DNA from: Saccharina japonica
Lineage: Eukaryota > Sar > Phaeophyceae > Laminariales > Laminariaceae
NCBI GenBank assembly: GCA_008828725.1
Contig: MEHQ01002289.1
Coordinates: 627,240-691,239, forward strand
Direction of reading: 5' to 3'
DNA: 64,000 bases
The stretch's first letter is position 1; each line of letters begins with the position of its first letter. The notes beneath the pieces are model-generated. The model made no database searches. It had not been told where the DNA came from and saw only the letters and a list, made by a program, of their open reading frames with translations. The translations under genes were made by a program, and so were the position numbers. Shown one piece after another: positions 10,813-20,989 of the stretch.

Positions 10813-12783
10813 TAATGGTGGTGGTAGTAGTCGTAGCGACGGAGGAACTTTCTCTTCCTCATTGGTATCGACGGCGGGACGCGAACCTGCGGTGAAATCA
10901 CATGAATCATTGCGATTTCACGCGCGGGTTCGCGTCCTGCCGTCGACTGGGATTATAACGGGCCACCGACAATTCAGCAGCTGGCAATGGCCCGCCATCG
11001 CCTTCGTCAGAGATGGGCGTGGCGTAGTCCACGTCGAGAGACTTGGGTGGGTCAGGCTCGGCGTGTGTGGAACGAACCAACTGTCAGGATCGGGGTGTTT
11101 GGAATCAACCAACTGTCAGGATCGGGGTGTTTGAAATCAACAAACTGTCAGGATCGGGGTGTTTGTAGCCAGACTTTTTTTCTTTTTTTCCGGCAGTCTT
11201 ATCTCACGATTACGCGAAACATGTTTTTTTTTCAGCTGACGAGAAAATAAATAGAGAACGACCACAGGCGTTAGTTAACCTTTTGTCAGTCGACGCTGAC
11301 ATAAGGCTTGCGCCTGTTTCTGCTCACTCTTTTCCCGCTATCATAGCTTAAAGAGTTTGCTCGCGTTACCTTGCAATATAATGTCAAACAAACAACAAAA
11401 AAGTCAGGTTTCCAAAAAACCCGATACTAAACCGCGCCCAAGCCCCCCGACGTGGAAGTTGACACGCTCAGCTCCGACGGAGACGATGACGGGCCATCGG
11501 CAGCTTCTGAATTATTGGCTGCAGATGGCGAGGAGTCGAACCGCGGTTCCCCCCTGCAGCAGTGGTATTACTATGATAGTATCACAATCAATATTTTAGT
11601 AGTACAGCGTATATCTATGACCTCAAATTAATGGTGTAACCGACGCGGGATGATATCCATGGGATAATATCCATGCGACGGTTATATAGGTTTAGAGCCT
11701 GGCTGGCACCCGTAAACAGTACTCGTATTGTTACACCTACTGTAGTTCAGGTATTTTGAGACGCAGGCATAGCGACCTAAAAAGCGAGAGAGAAGTGCAG
11801 TTTTATCAACTGTCTTAAGGGCGCGCAGCAGTATCTACGACTATCACCATTCTTGCGCGCGTCTTGCACCTCCCTGCGTTGCAGGTCGGACGCACCCGCT
11901 ACCGTAGCCGCGCGAGCTTGTTCTTGTGGCAGACGCTGTAATAATATACCGGTATCCTGTTCTACGAGTAGCATCACTTGATTTCGACATTTCCCCCGTA
12001 AAGCCCTCTATGGGCTAATAGTTCACACCCGTAGCCATGGAGTACGACAGACCCCCTCCCCTGAGGGTACCGGTAGGTTGGGCATATTAGAGCAACCACC
12101 CCGGTAACCCCCCCCACCCACGACTGCGAACGACTAAGGCAAGCAAGAGATGAGTACCCCCCCCCCCTCCACAACTGCGCTGAGGTACGAAGCGTGGGGG
12201 GTATACCGAGTACAAATATTATTTAGAAAATAATACAAACCGAACCAAATCAAACCAAAAAACAAATCAGACCGAATCAGACCGAGTCAAGCCAAATCAA
12301 ACCAAACCACTTCAAACCAAATCACATTTAAGTCGAATCGAATCAAAACCGTACCAAATCAAACCAAATAGAATCGAACCAAACATAATAAAACCAATTC
12401 ACATGGAATCAAATCGAATCAAAACCGTACCAAATCAAACCAAATATACATCAAAGAAAAGAAAATAAAATCGAATCAAATCAAATCAAACCTAATCCCC
12501 ACCCCCCGATGGACCACCAGGTCCAGCTGGTGACGAACGTCTTCCGCAAGACCAGCAGCGGCTGGCGGCTAGCGCGGCATCACGCGTCGGACAGAGACGT
12601 GGCCACCCCGAAAGGCTCCTCCGGAGGGCCTAATGTGTCGGCCGTCATGGGCGGCGGTGGCGGCGGAAAACAGTCCCGCGACGGGCAGTCGGGGAACAGC
12701 CTCCTGTCACACTTCGTCGACGAGAACGGGCAGGTTACTGAGCTCTCGGCGAGAATGTTCCGCGTTTCCGACGGGGAGATAAC
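4268..12783 (+). CDS. gene 1: NTF2-like / SnoaL_3-type domain protein with long organelle-targeting leader (six exons, 3' end open)
   Basis: Exons joined by GT-AG sites and frame: 4268-5055, 6117-6330, 8340-8438, 9773-9850, 10413-10490 and 12521-12783, giving about 506 residues before an unresolved last exon. Residues of about 315-442 fit the NTF2-like fold of SnoaL_3 proteins: EVNSQFYRARAYK (first helix), DDLKDVWDKSD, LKGYNDIME, then strands LAWVTCVEDM and VTNVFRKTSSGWRLARHHAS, the last being the family's most typical segment. Plant plastid proteins of this family have the same order. The family's ligand or reaction is mostly unknown, so I give none. The usual His-Pro-Gly after the first helices is not evident, and the conserved SW after GYNDIME is missing from my model, so a small exon in intron 3 may be overlooked. 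The 262-residue leader is low-complexity and rich in Arg, Ser and Ala. Confidence 0.72.
5795..5880 (+). repeat. GGA-rich purine tract in intron 1
   Basis: Degenerate GAGGAGGAGG/GGGGTGGGGG run of about 85 bp on the plus strand, within intron 1 of gene 1. Confidence 0.7.
6013..6076 (+). repeat. CTTGTC/CTTATC hexamer repeat before exon 2
   Basis: Runs of CCTTAT followed by CTTGTC hexamers end about 40 bp before the exon 2 acceptor. The array is pure pyrimidine apart from one A or G per unit, so it sits where a polypyrimidine tract would be, and its length could affect acceptor use (inference). Confidence 0.75.
6117..6330 (+). CDS. gene 1 exon 2: basic linker and first helix of the NTF2-like domain
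   Basis: Two acceptors 12 bp apart (AG at 6115-6116 and 6127-6128) both keep the frame. The exon encodes a Gly-rich piece, then the strongly basic KGSKKPKKKKKDRRPKLRG, then EKVEEVAVLEVNSQFYRARAYK. It ends on a whole codon (AAG) at a GTAAAC donor. The basic run could be a nuclear signal or simply a linker. Confidence 0.72.
6534..6596 (+). mobile_element. short TTAA-flanked MITE, internally deleted copy
   Basis: Begins TTAACCCCTTGAGAACT and ends CCAGTTCTGAATGGGTTAA. It matches the copies at 54707-54795 and 61138-61225 but lacks about 25 bp after the left end. TTAA at both ends and CCC just inside it are hallmarks of piggyBac-type elements. It lies in intron 2 of gene 1. Confidence 0.75.
7736..7793 (+). 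repeat. GGT triplet repeat in intron 2
   Basis: GGT/GGC triplets for about 58 bp. The Val- or Thr-rich ORFs across it are products of the repeat. Confidence 0.8.
8275..8294 (+). repeat. C20 homopolymer upstream of exon 3
   Basis: Twenty consecutive C followed by TCCCC, about 45 bp before the exon 3 acceptor. It falls in the polypyrimidine region of intron 2 and is a likely length-variable site. Confidence 0.8.
8340..8438 (+). CDS. gene 1 exon 3: NTF2-like domain helices
   Basis: The acceptor is CTCCCCAG and the donor GTGCGC. The exon is 33 codons in phase 0 on both sides. It encodes EIDDLKDVWDKSD and ASLKGYNDIME. The W and the GY-x-x-IM pattern match the helix that closes the NTF2-like cup in SnoaL_3 proteins. 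Confidence 0.75.
8466..8812 (+). repeat. AGCTGCGAGC minisatellite in intron 3
   Basis: About twenty diverged units of roughly 16 bp built on AGCTGCGAGCYACTW, beginning less than 30 bp after the exon 3 donor. The units contain the palindrome AGCT. Confidence 0.8.
9128..9545 (+). repeat. hexamer minisatellite (GGTAAC/GTTAAC) in intron 3
   Basis: About 420 bp of 6-bp units such as AACGGT and AACGTT. All frames stay open for long stretches because the unit has no stop codon in most phases; the resulting NVNGNVNG or VTVTLTVT ORFs are not genes. Confidence 0.85.
9773..9850 (+). CDS. gene 1 exon 4: NTF2-like domain, middle strands
   Basis: The acceptor is ACATGAGCAG after a C/T-rich run, and the donor GAG before GTGACC. 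The exon is 26 codons, phase 0 on both sides, encoding EYKTEFLLGKKQEKPGLRP and FKIRNLE. FKIRNLE corresponds to the strand before the VTC strand in the family. No AG exists between the upstream in-frame TGA (9689) and 9771, which fixes the start. Confidence 0.68.
10413..10490 (+). CDS. gene 1 exon 5: VTCVE strand of the NTF2-like domain
   Basis: The acceptor is CCATGGTTTCAG and the donor ACG before GTGAGC. The exon is 26 codons, phase 0, with TCGTLAWVTCVEDMRNPYKP. AWVTCVE is a very typical SnoaL_3 strand. Confidence 0.78.
10622..10811 (+). repeat. TAG trinucleotide repeat in intron 5
   Basis: About 60 TAG triplets with occasional CAG interruptions. The poly-Ser, poly-Val and poly-Thr ORFs here come from this run. 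Confidence 0.95.
10868..10946. repeat. long hairpin (32-33 bp arms) next to the TAG array
   Basis: The left arm 10868-10899 and right arm 10914-10946 are inverted copies with a 14-nt loop; I count only a few mismatches. The right arm contains GGGTTCGCGTCC, resembling a tRNA B box, but no A box or cloverleaf fits. Confidence 0.85.
11069..11164 (+). repeat. 32-bp tandem repeat, 3 copies
   Basis: Three units at 11069, 11101 and 11133 share AACTGTCAGGATCGGGGTGT and differ at about four positions near their start. Confidence 0.9.
12233..12495 (+). repeat. AAACCAAATC-type degenerate repeat before exon 6
   Basis: About 260 bp of 5-bp-like units (AAACC, AAATC, GAATC) without G-rich interruption, ending about 25 bp before the exon 6 acceptor. 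The intron end is therefore unusually A-rich. Confidence 0.8.
12521..12783 (+). CDS. gene 1 exon 6: VTNVF/HHAS strand and Gly-rich tail
   Basis: The acceptor is ATGGACCACCAG. It encodes VQLVTNVFRKTSSGWRLARH then HAS, the signature end of the NTF2-like domain, followed by a Gly/Ser-rich tail with GGGGGGKQSRD and VTELSARMFRVSDGEI. The donor is AAC before GTGAGT (phase 2), and reading on meets TGA at once. I could not fix the last exon: acceptors at 13035 or 13632 would give short ends in frame, but neither can be preferred. Confidence 0.75.
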
Positions 12784-12928
12784 GTGAGTTATATGTTTTA
12801 GGCGATGATGGCATACAGTAATTGCAGAGATAACGTGAGCGATAGTTGTACGACGATGATCGCATACAGTAATTGCAGAGATAACGTGAACGATAGTTGT
12901 ACGACGATGATGACATACAGTAATTGCA
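12776..12928 (+). repeat. 51-bp tandem repeat, 3 copies, containing the exon 6 splice donor
   Basis: Units begin at 12776, 12827 and 12878, each starting GAGATAACGTGA and ending ATACAGTAATTGCA. The first unit holds the end of exon 6 and its donor; the second keeps GTGAGC and the third has GTGAAC. Confidence 0.9.
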
Positions 12929-13152
12929 ACGGTGAATTAGGTACTGCGGTGCATCGATTTTGTTTTTGTACCTGTTTTGTTTTCTTCCATCGGAACGTGT
13001 ATTTTTTGTTCAGCCTGTTTTTTTTTCCACGGGTTAGAATTTCGTTCAAATGTGAGAACATCATTTAGCAGGACAATCTGGGGGTCACCGGGTACGTACC
13101 GGAGCAGGGTATACACAATCTGAGGGTATGTAATATCCGAACAGGGTACGTC

Positions 13153-13318
13153 GTATATATACTCTGGGGTACCCGGGTACGTACCCGACTATGACCAAAA
13201 CGACCAGGTTTGGTACCCGGGTACCCCAGAGTATATACTTTATTAGGGGTACCCGGATACATACCCGATTGTGGCCAAAACAACCAGGTTTGGTACCGGG
13301 ATACCCCGAAGTATATAC
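13153..13318. repeat. palindromic GGTACCCGGGTACC element, tandemly duplicated
   Basis: Arms 13153-13179 and 13214-13238 are inverted copies centred on a shared spacer with CCAAAACGACCAGGTTTGG. A second, diverged copy of the right-hand 74 bp follows at 13245-13318. This looks like a small inverted-repeat element duplicated in place. Confidence 0.75.
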
Positions 13319-13718
13319 GAAGTACGTATATACCACACCTTTGCTTAGATATCACCAGGTACATGTTGATGTTTTTGTTTGTTGGTGGTCATTCTTACTT
13401 GGGAGATCAACTCGCAGCAAGTTTTTTTCTTGTATTCGGCGACCTTCTGAACAAGCCGTGGCCACAGGTGTCTTCCCTTCTCGCCCCCGGCACATAACAT
13501 ACTTACTGGCCTTGTGTTTTTTTATTGCGCAGAGGGTTCAATCAGTATTCTCGTTCCTCGCCGATTTTCATCAACCTTTTGCCAACTCACGCTCTCTTGC
13601 TTCCAGCCACCGAGTTTGCATTATTATTTCAGTATAGTAGGGTCCGGACCCCCAAACTTCAGCCAGTAAGAGTGGCAGTCTAGTTGGTATCGGTTAGACC
13701 ACCCAACCCCGAAGACGA
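13319..13718. other. possible 3' end region of gene 1
   Basis: No independent gene seen. If the acceptor ending at 13632 is used, the frame continues for 11 codons to TAA at 13667-13669. That is only a possibility. Confidence 0.25.
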
Positions 13719-14083
13719 TTTTTTTTTTCTTTTTTTTTTTTCTTTTTTTTGTCCATCCCATTTATTATCTTCGCCCTTCCTTTCTCTCTCCTCCCTAGTC
13801 GTAACTCGGATCCGGGGTCACAAAGTAGGCTCCTCTCCCTCCTCCCCCACTACGGTTCTTGCCTTGCATTTTTATCGCGAGAAGACTTCAGCCGTTCCTT
13901 CCCTCGTCGACTCGCATCGAATTGTGCCTACCCACGCTACTATTAATTGGCGCTATCAGCAGTTGATTCCGTTTTTCATTTATTTTTGCAAATAAACTCA
14001 AAAGTCCGACCCACGTGAGATTCGAACTCCAGACATCAACGTTCAGAAGCGTTCGAGGTTACCTCTAGACCATCGGGGCGACC
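13719..14083 (-). mobile_element. tRNA-derived SINE, copy 1
   Basis: Read on the minus strand: a tRNA-like head from 14083 with A-box-like TGGTCTAGAGG and B-box-like GGAGTTCGAATC, then a body of about 270 bp, then an A-rich tail (T-rich on plus, 13719-13750). The head resembles tRNA-Gln most (a CTG in the anticodon position and GGTCTAG in the D arm) but has an 8-nt anticodon loop and a poor acceptor stem, so it is not a functional tRNA. It matches 21809-22152 along its whole length. Confidence 0.8.
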
Positions 14084-16737
14084 GACTATACCATTCCTCG
14101 ATGTTGCAGTTATTTAGGCTTTCCAGGGCACCTTTTGTGGTTAGAGTTTCCAGGGTTTCCAGGATGCCTTTGGGGGTAGGGGTTACAGGGGTCCCAGGGT
14201 GGCTTTGGGGTTAAGGTTAGGAACATGCTTCAAGTAGGGGTATAGAGGGTTATAATTGTCCAATTACGTCAGTTATCAGGGCGGACGCATTTAGTTTTCT
14301 CGCCCGCCCGGTTTTTTAAGTCGCGCGAGAGCGCCAGACCGAGAGAGAGTAGCTCAGGGCGTCTCAGAGGGGACCGTCGTCCCTTCGCAAAGCGCTGTTG
14401 ACGAAGGTGTCCGGTACAAGAAAAGCATGATCACCCCTTTGGGGGGCATGGCTTAGCGACCTACAAACGATAGTTTGCGCTCTTATCAAGCGCCTTGGAA
14501 GATGTTGCGGCATTTCAAGTGTTATTCATGATGCACGTGTGTCTTGCATCTCCCTGTGTTCACCATGTTGCAGTTCGGACACACACCCTGCCCCTTTGAA
14601 AACCTACTGTAACGCTGAGGCTACTTCGTGTCGGACACACACCCTGCCCCTTTTCCCTAAGGCTGAGGCTACTTCGTGTGGCCCGATGCTGCAATCGGCA
14701 TTTTTTCTTCCCGGCAATTTGTCCCTCTACACTATAAGCAAGTGACAGCTCAAAGGGATTCAAGTTGTTGTTTTTTTTTACTCCCCCGGCGGGCGGGTAA
14801 ATACAGTTTTTAAGGCCACCACACTTCCACTTCTATCTGTGTGGTGTCATCTATCTGTGTGGTATGTCAATTTTCAGCTCGTTTGCACGAACAGAACGGG
14901 GCTGGCGTGGCGACGGTGTCGGTACGTATATAGATGTTGTGTTTGGTATGTATGGAGATCCAATGGGATGCCCCTGGAAGGTGGAATGGTAACATGGAGG
15001 ACTCGACTCGGATTTCTGGCTGGCGCACGTTTTCTTTTTGGATGCCTCTTCGTCTTTGATGACCACTACTAATAGACTATGCCACTATTAATGGACTATG
15101 CCAATGAACTATTATAATAGTAGGGTGTTATCAACGACAATTATGACGCCAACACTAGAACATCACTAAAACAAAAACACTAATACTAACAAATACAAAA
15201 GGAACAACAATACGTAGCAGTAACAAAAATAAGAATATCACCAACAAAAGAATAATACGAGCAACAACAGTAGGAATAACAACAATAGTAGCAACAATAA
15301 CAGGAGCAACAACAATGTGAACAACCGCAACAACTACACTACTTAACTACAAGGGTAACTGCAACTACAACTAGGTAACTAAGCGGTAACTGAGCGGTAA
15401 CAGGCGTCGGTCGAGCTTGCCTTGCTTGGTTGCTTTTTTCTTCTTGCGAGATTAGACTCATTACGGGTGTATATATCCACAAAAAAAATGGAAAACCGTG
15501 GCAAGGTGCCGACCAACATCACGCCCCTCTCTCCGAGGCAACTTATTTTATCGTACGTACTACTGTACAGAACACCTACAGCTGTAAGAACCGGAAAGCT
15601 GGTCCAGGGCTGCGTTTCTTGCGTGAGAATGGGTGTGTTCTATACTGACATCAATTTTCACGACTCTCGAATTTATTGCTTTCCTGTAATTCTCACCCTG
15701 GCTTTCTCAGTGCTTGTTTTCTTAGTATATAGGTTGCAGCTACAGTATACGTGTCCTGTACTGCTGTACTGATGTACTGCTGTACGTACAGTACCTGGTA
15801 TGTACGTGACCGCTGCTGTGTGCCTGTTTCTCACAAAACAAAACAAACATGCTTTGGGCAGCTCGTAAATAGCAGCAGCACTATCTGTTCGCCTGTTCTG
15901 CGGGTCTGCCAGCACCCTCCCGTGCTGCACATACGTAAGCCCAGAATATGGGCCAACACGCCTCTTTCTCTCTTACAACAAACCACGGATTATTCTCGGT
16001 TCGGTTCCCGATCTCTATTTTACATGCAGTGAAAGATGTATCATGTGTATGTCGTGCCAGTCGTACAGGGCATTACATCGTCTACTCTGCTTGCTGCATC
16101 ACAATGTAGTATCTCTGTGTCGTGGTCTTTCCACCACAGAGCTTGTATCTCTCTAGGATGAAGAATCGGCACGGACACTGGGTGTGCTGGATGGACGTCG
16201 ACGAGTAGAAAAAACGGTTTAAAGGGAAAAACACGTACAACGGCTTTTTTGGAGCGTGGCGGGCGGCGATTTTCGACAAACTTGCCGTGACGGACGCTTG
16301 CTAATTACCAGGGTAGCCAGCAACGGCGAAACCTCATTGCACTTCTACTGTAGAAACTCGCATCACCAATTGCAACCCGCCGCAATGTATCAGTGTTTCG
16401 AGTGTTTCAGGGTCAAACGCGCGATCAGACCAACCCCAAAAGACCCCACCTCCAATTGAATCGGTCAAGACCTCTGCCCTGATCCCACCCGAACCTGGTC
16501 CCGTTTGGCACCCTGCTCCCACTTACTGGTGCAGAAATATACCCAGCCCTCCGCAGGAGCCGCCGGAGGCCAAGAGCGTAAAGCGCGAACCGTAATCAAC
16601 CGGGTTGCATTCATACTAGTACAGTTCTAGGGTTGCAATTAGCGCTGCCTATATACAACTGTATCTGCCATACCGGGTAGGTTTTAGTGTGGATTACATC
16701 GGCCCTGTGACACACATATATATATAATACAAGGGGC
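14084..16737. other. intergenic, no gene recognised
   Basis: It contains a diverged tandem pair around 14575-14682 (shared phrase CGGACACACACCCTGCCCC), an A/C-rich stretch with many AACAAC and AATAAC words at about 15130-15345, and a TACCTGGTA copy at 15790. A 116-codon ORF at 15422 with one hydrophobic segment has no recognisable domain. Confidence 0.4.
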
Positions 16738-18558
16738 TTCGCCTTTTTCGCGCGGGAGTGGATAAGCCGATTTCCCGGGTTTCGCTGCGTGAGGCCCTGT
16801 TTATGTTCAGTCGTGCGTTTTTTGTGCGTTTCTTGCCGAAAGCACGGGGAGCACACACGAACAACAGCAGCACCACAGAGAGCGTGTTACAAACAGTACA
16901 ACCTCAATGTTACAACCCTGCTGCCCAGCAGCAGCAGCAGCAGCAGCAGCCATTACATCATGCATGCGCGTGCCTCAGATCCGTGCTGTACCGTGACGAG
17001 TTGCTTTTGTCGAAGCCTGCGATTTTCCGAGGCATGGTACCTGCAGATCGATGCTCATGTACGAATCTCTCCGCTGTCCCGGAATGTAAGAAACTTTTGT
17101 TCATTAAAACTATATATAGACTGTCGTTACTTTTCCGGGCAGAGTGATACAACACTGTGCGCCTCGAAGGCAGATCTGTGATGTGCTCTGTTGTTGCTAT
17201 GAGTAGTTTTGCTTTCATAGGAGCCAGCAATCCGTCACCAAACGACACCACCACCACCACCACTCTTCTGCCCGCTGCTGCTGTTGATGGGCTCCATGTG
17301 TCATGCGTATGTGCCAGAATAACGCTCATCTGCGCTGTAGTGCTGTGGCTAGCTGTGTCTATCGGAGCCTACCGTCCATAACCCACACCATCTATCTACT
17401 CTTTTCTGTTCTGCTGCTGCTGTGTGTGACAGAGCCACGCCCACTCTGACTGGAAATGAATGACCGCTTTTGAATACCACGATACATCAAACAACGTGCA
17501 ACGAACACAAGAAACGCCACCGCCCCGGAAGAAGCACAAGCAGCAGACGTGCCTGTGGCGGATCCACCGTATGCTACTGTGGCTATTAATTAGTGGTTGC
17601 TTCATCGCAGGCTCGCATCCATCATCAGGCACCACCACCTCTCTCTCTCTTCTACTACTGCTGTTGTTGCTTGCTGCTGTGCTTGCATCATGTATGTGCG
17701 GAGTGTCGTTTGTCTTACGCGGGCCGCGACAAATAATCGTGTACGTGGCAGTACATGGAAAACGTATCTTTGAAAATATAGGCAAACGGTCACCATGCAC
17801 GATTCTATGCTCGAAGGCTTGAGTTCGATCCTTGGCGATGACTACGTATGATACTCTTTTTTTTTATTGTACGTAACCCAGACCCCCATAATATAAGACA
17901 GGAAGCACACAAAAATCAAGTGGATTTCTTAGGCAGGTGTGGTCGACACTTTCAGCCCCTTCTTCGGTGCATCCTTTTCTACTTCTTCTGTAAAACATTT
18001 ATTATCTCACCACTACTCTGTACGAGTACTGTGTTCCACGTGTCACGTGTGCGTGCGTGTGCGGTGTGTGCCGTGTCATGCGCGTGTGTGCAGCGTGTCA
18101 CACTTTTGTGGAATTTTCAAACGTTTTTTTTGTCGGGAGTTTTCTCTCGGTTTTGTGCGGGATAGACCTTTCCTTACCTTGAGCGCCACAACAATTAAAT
18201 ATGTTACGAGTATTTCAATATATTGACTAATACGTTTGGCGGGATCATTCACAAATCTCTAAGAACGATCGAGTCAATAGTATCGGTTCCACCATATTTA
18301 TTTACGAGTATGTTTTATCTAAAAAACTGCAGGTGTTGTGGTTCTAAAAAGGTCTACATATTTATTTATGAACCGCAATACGAGGATATTTTATAACATG
18401 TATATATATAGCATGTGCTATTAATACGTACCAGGTATACAATAGAAATATGATATGCGTATGATACAACATCGCATGCTGTTATTTTAATATTAATATT
18501 AGGTTTTCGATTCGCCCTTGCGCCACTCCCCCAGTCACGTCCCGGAGGGGAACCTTGT
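16738..18558 (+). repeat. composite dispersed repeat, copy A
   Basis: Shares the same ordered blocks with copies B, C and E: GAGTGGATAAGCCGATTTCC; a block around GCTAGCTGTGTCT; a CTG/CAG-rich stretch; a tRNA-like segment at about 17777-17832; GGTGTGGTCGACACTTTCAG; GTGCGGGATAGACC; and a 3' module at 18508-18558 with CGCCACTCCC and GGAGGGGAACC. Copy A lacks the first 150 bp seen in B. No transposase or reverse transcriptase is visible, so it is non-autonomous. Confidence 0.8.
17777..17832 (+). other. tRNA-like segment in composite repeat A
   Basis: CAAACGGTCACCATGC resembles a D arm or A box and GAGTTCGATCC a T arm or B box at normal spacing. The equivalent in copy C can form an anticodon-like stem-loop; here the pairing is poor. 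It could be an internal RNA polymerase III promoter. Confidence 0.5.
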
Positions 18559-20474
18559 AGTATGTATCTTTCTGGGAGTTGTAGTCGAATATACTGCTGG
18601 ACGAAAAACTAAGGTTTCAACATACAGTAGGTAGTAACTCTTTAGGCCCACAAAAGGGCAAAAAAAGGCATAGAAGCTCTGGTTCCCTGGTAGCTGGCAT
18701 CAATCATTGTAAAATTCGAATTACGGACCTCGGTTGCAACTCCCTTACTCAATTTCCAACTCGTATGCTTATGTTGACGAAATGCCTGCGCGCGCCCACT
18801 TGACAACACTTTCCTGAGTGAAACTACGTCTCCGTAACGCCTCATATTTCATATTGCGTTCTACATGCTACGGTGACGTGCATACAAACGTAAACGCAGA
18901 GAAGCGGATCTCGCCGCCGTCTCTAACGGGACGGCTCAAACAGCCGCTGGTGATGGACCGTGGCTGCAGAAAATCGGCAAATGGCTTGACCGGTGGTGTG
19001 GTACAGGTACGGGGGCAAGCTGCACAAAGAACCTGGGACGGCACAAGTTCAACGCCTGCTTGAAAACAATATTCGGTTTTATAGAACTCCAATGTTTCGA
19101 AACTTGTCATTTCGTCGGACCCAGAGCCTGTAAGAGTTTTCCGGTGCCAATTACCTTGTCGATCAACAGCTGAGTTGGCACTGCGTGATCACCTAGCGGA
19201 GACAAAAAGGAAAGCCCTCGGCGACGACTAAACCCTAGGCGGCCCTAGGGGACCGCAGAACAAGACGTTTTGTAAGGCCCGCTCGTGCTTCCGTTGATTG
19301 CCAGCGCGACATACCCACAGCTCCGCCGTGTGGTGCGATCTTACGAAAGATAGCTGCCGTGCGAGAGCTCCACATCCACAGAAAACCATCTCAAATATGA
19401 CCAAGGAAGAACCCGTGTACGAGTTCACGTGCACTGGCTGGAATGCCCAAGGAATTGTCTACTATATTTGTTTCATATTGGCACGGGAAGTTTGAATATT
19501 AATAAATTACCACTAGAAGCATTTGTGGGCCAGACGAATCTGCCAAATAGCACCAATCACACACGAGTTTTGTAGGCATTTTGTTTGGTCAAACATATGT
19601 GATTGGCGAGAACGGCCGGCCGCTACGATCGCACCGCTTGTCGAGGCATGCCGAGAGGTTGCGCATGCGACACAGAGACAGACCGCATGTTGTACCTTGG
19701 ACACTTAGACAATCGCCGCCGCCGAGGGCGGCTAAACACCTCCTGGTGCATGGTGTGTCCCCCCTGTAGTATGTGCCTACTTGTGTTTCTCGGGGCCTGC
19801 GCTCTGTCCGTCCGAGAGGGTCGAAAGTCAAGGTCGGCGCAGGCTTCTGTGTCCCTGCACTTGCCATCATCTGCACAGAGCCCAGGGGCGAAGGATTTGA
19901 GAGCGTGCGTGTAAAGCAATACAACCACACAAGACTACAATACCAGTGGTAGTAGCTTCGTCTCCATATATTCGTGCCCTGGCGCTTATCTGCAACAGCG
20001 AGAAACCCAGTACTTGCAGCAGGCCGGTCGTCTTTTCCTTCAGGTTGCACACAGTAAACAATGTCCTCCTGTCCGGAACTATAAGATATTTAGGATGCTC
20101 ATATTAACGCCCAAACAGTCCGTACACTTCTGGACACAGTCGCAATCAGGAATATCTCTCGGTCCGAAAAATTACGACATCTTTGGTACTACCGAATAAT
20201 AATCCCCAGACATATATGATGGTTTCGGACGTTGTTGTATCGTGTACGTTACAAACTAAAAAAAAAAGATGATCAAGTTAAACGACCCAAAACAATTCCG
20301 AACATGTAATGCATAAAAGACAAAACAACCAGGTAAAGGATCGGAACCTCATGCCTGACATCACGCGCCATACTATGAAATGTCACCTTTCTTTTTGTAA
20401 AATATTCGGCCACTCGGGAGTGTTATACAGCTTACTATTACCCGTCACAGGTAATAGTCAAACTTCCTCGTATT
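18559..20474. other. intergenic, no gene recognised
   Basis: No exon, RNA gene or clear repeat seen. The ORFs of up to 153 codons around 19589-20050 overlap each other in all frames and have no recognisable domain. Confidence 0.4.
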
Positions 20475-20860
20475 TGGGCCCGGAGAGCCCGGTTACCCGG
20501 CTGCTAGACGGGTACCCGGCTGTTAGATGGATGCCCGGTGGGTTCCCGGCTGTTAAAACCAGGTCCTTACTCGGGCCGGTGGTTTTATCTTGGCAACTCT
20601 AGCTGCGAGAAATAGCCACCGCGGGAGTTTACGTCGTGTTTAGATGGGAACTGGCCGCCACGGTAACCATTACAACGCAAACTAGACACCACGGGAATTC
20701 ATGGGATTGTTTGCAAGGTAATCGGCCACCACGGAAAACTCCCGCGGATACTGGTCACAACGGGAAATTCTCCTCGCAGGAACTAACAACCGAGAAAATC
20801 CGCAAAATGTATTAAAGCGACCGACACGGGAATTTATGGGACATGAATGAGCGACCGCGA
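20475..20860 (+). repeat. CCGGCTGTTA and CACGGGAA arrays, left border of the repeat block
   Basis: First come short repeats of GCCCGGTGGGTTCCCGGCTG type (20475-20560), then about ten diverged units built on CCACCACGGGAA (20595-20860). The same arrangement recurs at 28795-29050. Confidence 0.7.
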
Positions 20861-20989
20861 TCTAGGTTTTATTTAGAATAGCGGTGTGGCCACGGCTCCG
20901 CCCGTGGCGCAAGCCCTACGTTCCCCATAGTAGTATGTATAGTACTTGGTATGGTAGTACCCGTACGGTGCGATGTACCTTGTACGAAA

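Noticed and set aside
10200-10910. 227-236 codon ORFs with poly-Ser, poly-Thr and poly-Val
   Set aside because: These are readings of the TAG trinucleotide array next to exon 5.
11974-12174. Possible small RNA gene (GC-rich segment with GGGTACCGGT)
   Set aside because: I could not fit it to any snRNA, 5S or SRP consensus.
14000-14083. tRNA gene on the minus strand
   Set aside because: A and B boxes are present, but the acceptor stem does not pair and the anticodon loop has eight bases; it continues into a SINE body shared with 21809-22152.
15422-15772. 116-codon ORF with one hydrophobic segment
   Set aside because: No recognisable domain, no splice context and an equally open neighbouring frame.
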